64,000 bases of DNA from CAUZIZ01 sp965218775. GTDB taxonomy: Bacteria; Acidobacteriota; UBA6911; RPQK01; JAJDTT01. Below are positions 60,804 to 64,000 of this stretch, one piece after another. Each line of letters starts with the position of its first letter. The first letter of the stretch is position 1. Under the pieces are notes generated by a model that searched no databases, had not been told where the DNA came from, and worked only from the letters and a program-made list of their open reading frames with translations. The stretch covers positions 2,108,001 through 2,172,000 of the forward strand of contig CBDCLS010000005.1 in the NCBI GenBank assembly GCA_965218775.1, written 5' to 3'. The position numbers and the translations under genes were made by a program.

Positions 60804-62027
60804 CTAGTGAATACTCTCAATGGTTTTGCGCAGAATCTTGGCCTGCCTGTTCGCCTCGTTCAAATCGATATAGTTGGTCTTGAACTGCATTATTTTTGGC
60901 TGAATCGACTCAGCCACCGGGCACAGCCCCGGACTGTAATCGCGGTATTGGCCCTTGTAGATGTCCGAATCGACAGGGAAAAAGCCGCCCAGGAACTGCC
61001 GCTCCTGGAACACCGGCTCGTTGTAGGTCAAACGCCATGCGGCGTATATGAAATCACCACCCAATTCGTAGAACCGCTGCCGAAACTCATCCCACGAACA
61101 GCCGGCTTTTTCCGCTTCGAATCGACACACGAATGTCCAATACGAATGCACGTACCCTTCCGGCGTGTAGGGGGGAATCAGCCAGGGACAGTCCGCCACC
61201 GCTTCAAGGTACATCTGTCCGATCTTGCTGCGCAACCCGACCAGCTCGTCGATTCGCTCGGTCTGTTCCAGTGCCACTGCGCCCTGCAAATCGGACATGC
61301 GGTAATTCCAGCCGAGAAAATCGTGACGGATGGAATCGGGCCGCCCGCGCTCCTGCTTGGGCACGGTGCCGCCCGTGGATGCACCGAGCCCCGGATTACC
61401 GAAGCTGCAAAACCTGCGGATCTTGCTCGCAAGCTCCCGGTCATCAGTGATCACCACTCCGCCATCGCCACAAGTGATGTGCTTAGACGCCTGTAAGCTG
61501 AAACTGGCCATGTGACCCGTGACGCCGGCCAAGCGTCCCCTGTACATAGCCAAAAAGCATTGGGCGTTGTCCTCGATCACGGCCAGATCGTATTCCTGTG
61601 CGATTTCCATAATCGGGTCCATGTCGGCACTCAAGCCATAAAGGCCGACCGGGATAATTGCACGGGTCAGCGGCGTCACGCGCTCACGCACGGACTCCGG
61701 GGCAATGTTGTAGGTGCGTGGGGCGATGTCGGCAAAAACCGGGATAGCGCCCTGATGCAAGACACAAAAGGCGGTCGCAGCGGCGGTCAGCGGCGTCACA
61801 ATCACCTCGTCGCCGGGCTTTACTCCCGCTGCGGCCAGGCACGAATGCATGGTGGCGGTCCCGTTGCAGTGTCCGATGGCGCATCCAACGCCAAATCGCT
61901 TCGCAAACGCCTGCTCGAACCGCCTGGTCATCTGCGGGCCGGACGAATTGCCAAAGCCATATTCCACCACCTCACGTAGATACTCCAGTGCCTTGGAACT
62001 AACACGTCCTGGATGTTTCGGTTTCAT
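60804..62027 (-). CDS. DegT/DnrJ/EryC1/StrS-family PLP-dependent aminotransferase
   Basis: Fold type I signatures are visible: GVGCAIGHCNGTATMHSCLA, AAGVKPGDEVIVTPLTAAAT, LAVIEDNAQCFLAMYRGRLA (PLP-binding Asp region) and SFSLQASKHITCGDGGVVIT with the Schiff-base Lys near residue 182. It continues GWNYRMSDLQGAVALEQTER. These enzymes transfer amino groups to keto-sugars or related cyclitols. It follows a truncated alcohol dehydrogenase and an MFS transporter on the same strand, suggesting a sugar-modification or uptake operon. ATG 62027 is well supported by the family start. Confidence 0.9.
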   Translation of the reverse strand: MKPKHPGRVSSKALEYLREVVEYGFGNSSGPQMTRRFEQAFAKRFGVGCAIGHCNGTATMHSCLAAAGVKPGDEVIVTPLTAAATAFCVLHQGAIPVFADIAPRTYNIAPESVRERVTPLTRAIIPVGLYGLSADMDPIMEIAQEYDLAVIEDNAQCFLAMYRGRLAGVTGHMASFSLQASKHITCGDGGVVITDDRELASKIRRFCSFGNPGLGASTGGTVPKQERGRPDSIRHDFLGWNYRMSDLQGAVALEQTERIDELVGLRSKIGQMYLEAVADCPWLIPPYTPEGYVHSYWTFVCRFEAEKAGCSWDEFRQRFYELGGDFIYAAWRLTYNEPVFQERQFLGGFFPVDSDIYKGQYRDYSPGLCPVAESIQPKIMQFKTNYIDLNEANRQAKILRKTIESIH

Positions 62028-62261
62028 GGCGGCTTACTCCATTTCAGTTCAATCGGACAAAGATCCCGGCTGGATTGGTCACGGTCATCTCACGGAGGGG
62101 CTCTTCTTGCACGCCCGCTTGCTTCCATCCAGGTAGGACGTTAGACAGATAGTCGTAGTCCCGGGACCTGCTCCATCGAGCCATCTAATATTATGTAATA
62201 TTAGCCAGGTGGGGACTCTGGAGCGACCAGTAGGCTTCACTAACACTCTTGACCACATCGT
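62028..62261. other. Gap with a dyad AT-rich motif
   Basis: Contains the near-palindrome TAATATTATGTAATATTA at about 62187-62204, which could be an operator, and a short minus-strand frame (LLNDVVKSVSEAYWSLQSPH) that may be the out-of-frame tail of the dehydrogenase. Confidence 0.35.
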
Positions 62262-62813
62262 TCAGAAGCTGCAGCTGCCGGCAACCCGCAGCGCCGCGGA
62301 AACGGTTGCGGTGGCGCAGTTCACGGGACACGCCACCTCATCGGATAGTCCATCCGGCAGTCGAATCAGGGTGGATCCAGCTTTTAGATGGCAGTGCTCG
62401 GCCAAGCCCCCACTGAGCGCATGCTCGCCGGTAACTTGCTGATGTCCATACTTGAACAATCGTTCATATTTCTGGGGAAGGTCACGTTCACAGAAGAAAC
62501 AGTCACCGCAGCTCGACGCAATCGACCAGGTGACTCTGTCGCCTACCCGTGCAGTCCGGCCTGTGTAATCTTGAACCGAGTTGCCGGGCCCGAGGGCCTC
62601 GATCCTGCCGAGGATTTCATGCCCCAGGATGGTTGGTGTCGGAGTTGAGCGATGTCCCTGATAAGTGTGAAGATCGCTTCCGCAAAGCGTGCAGCAACTC
62701 ACCCGGATGAGTGCCTCTCCTTCACGAAGCTCTGGGAGGGGCAGAGATTGGATCGCTAGTGGCTGGCCGGATCCAGTGAATACTGCTGCCCTGGAGGTAT
62801 CTGACATCGGCAA
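62262..62813 (-). CDS. Zinc-dependent alcohol dehydrogenase, C-terminally truncated
   Basis: The 183-residue product has the GroES-like domain: EGEALIRVSCCTLCGSDLHT (first zinc Cys), PTILGHEILGRIEALGPGNS and the structural-zinc loop SCGDCFFCERDLPQKYERLF. It ends SAALRVAGSCSF just before the expected Rossmann GxGxxG, so the coenzyme domain is absent. Normal length is about 350 residues. The start ATG 62813 lies 15 bases after the MFS stop. A deletion joined it to an unrelated tail. Confidence 0.75.
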   Translation of the reverse strand: MPMSDTSRAAVFTGSGQPLAIQSLPLPELREGEALIRVSCCTLCGSDLHTYQGHRSTPTPTILGHEILGRIEALGPGNSVQDYTGRTARVGDRVTWSIASSCGDCFFCERDLPQKYERLFKYGHQQVTGEHALSGGLAEHCHLKAGSTLIRLPDGLSDEVACPVNCATATVSAALRVAGSCSF

Positions 62814-62828
62814 TGTGCTAGCGCTCTA

Positions 62829-64000
62829 CTATCTTCGGACAAACAATGCAGTCAAGGCACCGATGAGACATGCAGCCGCCACGACGGGGAACACCAGGGC
62901 CGTGTTGTCATTGTTGCTTGCGATGATCCTACCAATCAAGGGTTCTCCCAGGCCGGCAACCACATAGGCAAAGGTGTTCATGACACCGACACCAGTTCCG
63001 GCGCGTCGGGTGCCGAGCAGGTCGGGAGCAAGCGCCCAGAAGGTCGATTGCGGACCATAGGCAAAGAATCCGCAGAGGAAGAGAATCGGGACTCCAGCCC
63101 AATGTCCCTGTGGCACATAGAACATGGCCATGGAAGCGATGGCTGCGATTGCCATGAAGGTGGTGATGACGCCGGATCGCTTGGATCCGAAAAGACGATC
63201 CGAAATCCAACCACTGCTCAGAGCGCCCAGCGCCATTCCCATCGGCAGGGCAATGCTGATCCACTTGCCTCCCGGGCTGTCCTTGTAATGTTGGCCCAGG
63301 AAATAGACCGGGACCCAGACCAGGAGACCGTAACGAGCCATGTTCTGAAAGCCGATGGCCAGGCTGGCGATCATGAAGCGCCGGTTGCTCAAGACGTGAC
63401 GGTATCGCTCTGCCGATGTCTCTGCTGTCTGTACCCCTGGTCTTCCAGTCTCGGCCTCACCATTTTGCTCAATCGGCAGGAAGCCAAGATCCTGAGGACG
63501 ATTGCGGGCCACCAGGAAATACACTCCGCCGCCTAACAGCAGGAGCAACACCGGTAACCGAAAGATCCATCGCCAATCCAGCTGGAACACGTCTAGCACC
63601 AGTAGTGACGTGGCGAAGGAAAGGACGGACGACATGCCGGCCGCAAAGACGTAGAGCCCGAATGCTTTACCTCGCTCACGGCGCGGCCACCAATTCGAAA
63701 TGACGCGGCTTCCCGGAGCCCAGCCCATCGACTGGAAGTACCCGTTGACGGCCCAGGGAGCGATCAGACTTCCGAATCCAGTGGCGAAGCTGACCGTCCA
63801 GTTGGTAACACAGGAGAGCAGGGCACCGAGACTCATCATCCGGCGTCCGCCGAAACGATCTCCCAGGTTGCCGTTGATCGCTTGGCCGACCGCGTAGCTC
63901 CAGAGCAGCGCCGCGCTCACCCAGCCCAAGACCTCCTTCGAGAGACCCAGCTCTTTTTCGATACCGGGGATGGCAAAGCCGAATGTCTGTCGACCCGTGT
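62829..64000 (-). CDS. MFS transporter, 5' end outside window
   Basis: The frame is open from 64000 to the stop at 62829. The first visible residues RVDRQTFGFAIPGIEKELGL belong to the end of helix 1. The MFS signature loop GNLGDRFGGRRMMSLG follows, then MGWAPGSRVISNWWPRRERG, FRLPVLLLLLGGGVYFLVAR, and the second half beginning LSNRRFMIASLAIGFQNMAR. The C-terminal helices (ALVFPVVAAACLIGALTALF) complete 12 predicted segments. It resembles sugar-phosphate/anion transporters of the OPA and ACS type. It is the first known gene of the right-hand minus-strand operon. Confidence 0.88.
   Translation of the reverse strand, partial: TGRQTFGFAIPGIEKELGLSKEVLGWVSAALLWSYAVGQAINGNLGDRFGGRRMMSLGALLSCVTNWTVSFATGFGSLIAPWAVNGYFQSMGWAPGSRVISNWWPRRERGKAFGLYVFAAGMSSVLSFATSLLVLDVFQLDWRWIFRLPVLLLLLGGGVYFLVARNRPQDLGFLPIEQNGEAETGRPGVQTAETSAERYRHVLSNRRFMIASLAIGFQNMARYGLLVWVPVYFLGQHYKDSPGGKWISIALPMGMALGALSSGWISDRLFGSKRSGVITTFMAIAAIASMAMFYVPQGHWAGVPILFLCGFFAYGPQSTFWALAPDLLGTRRAGTGVGVMNTFAYVVAGLGEPLIGRIIASNNDNTALVFPVVAAACLIGALTALFVRR

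Overview
The window reads as a high-GC chromosome fragment from an environmental bacterium, most likely Acidobacteriota. Two serine/threonine kinases fused to WD40-like (PD40) propellers are typical of that phylum. The planctomycete-type DUF1501, PSCyt1-DUF1549-DUF1553, sulfatase, DUF1080 and Tat-exported Gfo/Idh/MocA genes also occur in Planctomycetes, Verrucomicrobia and Poribacteria, so the assignment is inference. PhyH, HyuA/HyuB, renal-dipeptidase and DAO oxidase genes with many IS remnants and broken genes would fit a host-associated or sediment lineage in genome decay, but nothing in the sequence proves a habitat.

Layout. 1-7.1 kb: two paralogous kinase-propeller genes, divergently placed, sharing an almost identical leader; between them lie a palindromic repeat, a DUF4160/DUF2442 pair (first gene frameshifted) and a 269-bp MITE-like element. 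7.2-12 kb: intradiol dioxygenase, GGCAAA-rich repeats, ParE and PhyH relics, a MazEF-type pair, DUF1080 protein, a truncated enzyme and a decayed secreted protein. 12.3-25.5 kb: catabolic block with a Gfo/Idh oxidoreductase, a tight minus-strand operon (PHP metallohydrolase, sulfatase, alpha/beta hydrolase, PSCyt1 protein, DUF1501 protein) and a Tat-exported sialidase-like protein. 25.5-36.2 kb: dipeptidase with a nonsense codon, an FGE-sialidase fusion, a frameshifted PhyH gene, a second MITE, hyuA-hyuB, a truncated hydantoin-racemase relative and a DAO-family oxidase.

36.2-42.4 kb: defence/toxin-antitoxin zone: HigA, ParE relic, DUF4143 ATPase, sulfatase relic, four-helix-bundle protein, tRNA-Asn 3' half, two 175-bp MITEs (one splitting hicA), hicB, an unrecognised 342-aa protein and a cysteine-rich secreted protein. 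42.4-45.5 kb: propeller protein and second sulfatase. 45.5-48.4 kb: IS graveyard (IS1-like, IS200, IS5 relics, kinase tail). 48.5-54.9 kb: FGE-like, unknown secreted protein, two Gfo/Idh oxidoreductases, DUF1080, and a deleted dipeptidase. 55-60.5 kb: broken IS110, a second propeller protein and a complete IS1380 element with 4-bp target duplication. 60.8-64 kb: DegT aminotransferase, truncated zinc alcohol dehydrogenase and an MFS transporter running off the right edge.

The most striking structural signal is a set of short non-autonomous elements. The 175-bp copies carry IS1380-type ends and 4-bp duplications; deleting one copy restores hicA exactly. The CTAG-flanked copies have different ends but share parts of the same internal core. 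Roughly twenty genes are frameshifted, truncated or interrupted. All functional assignments were made by eye from motifs; no database search was run.
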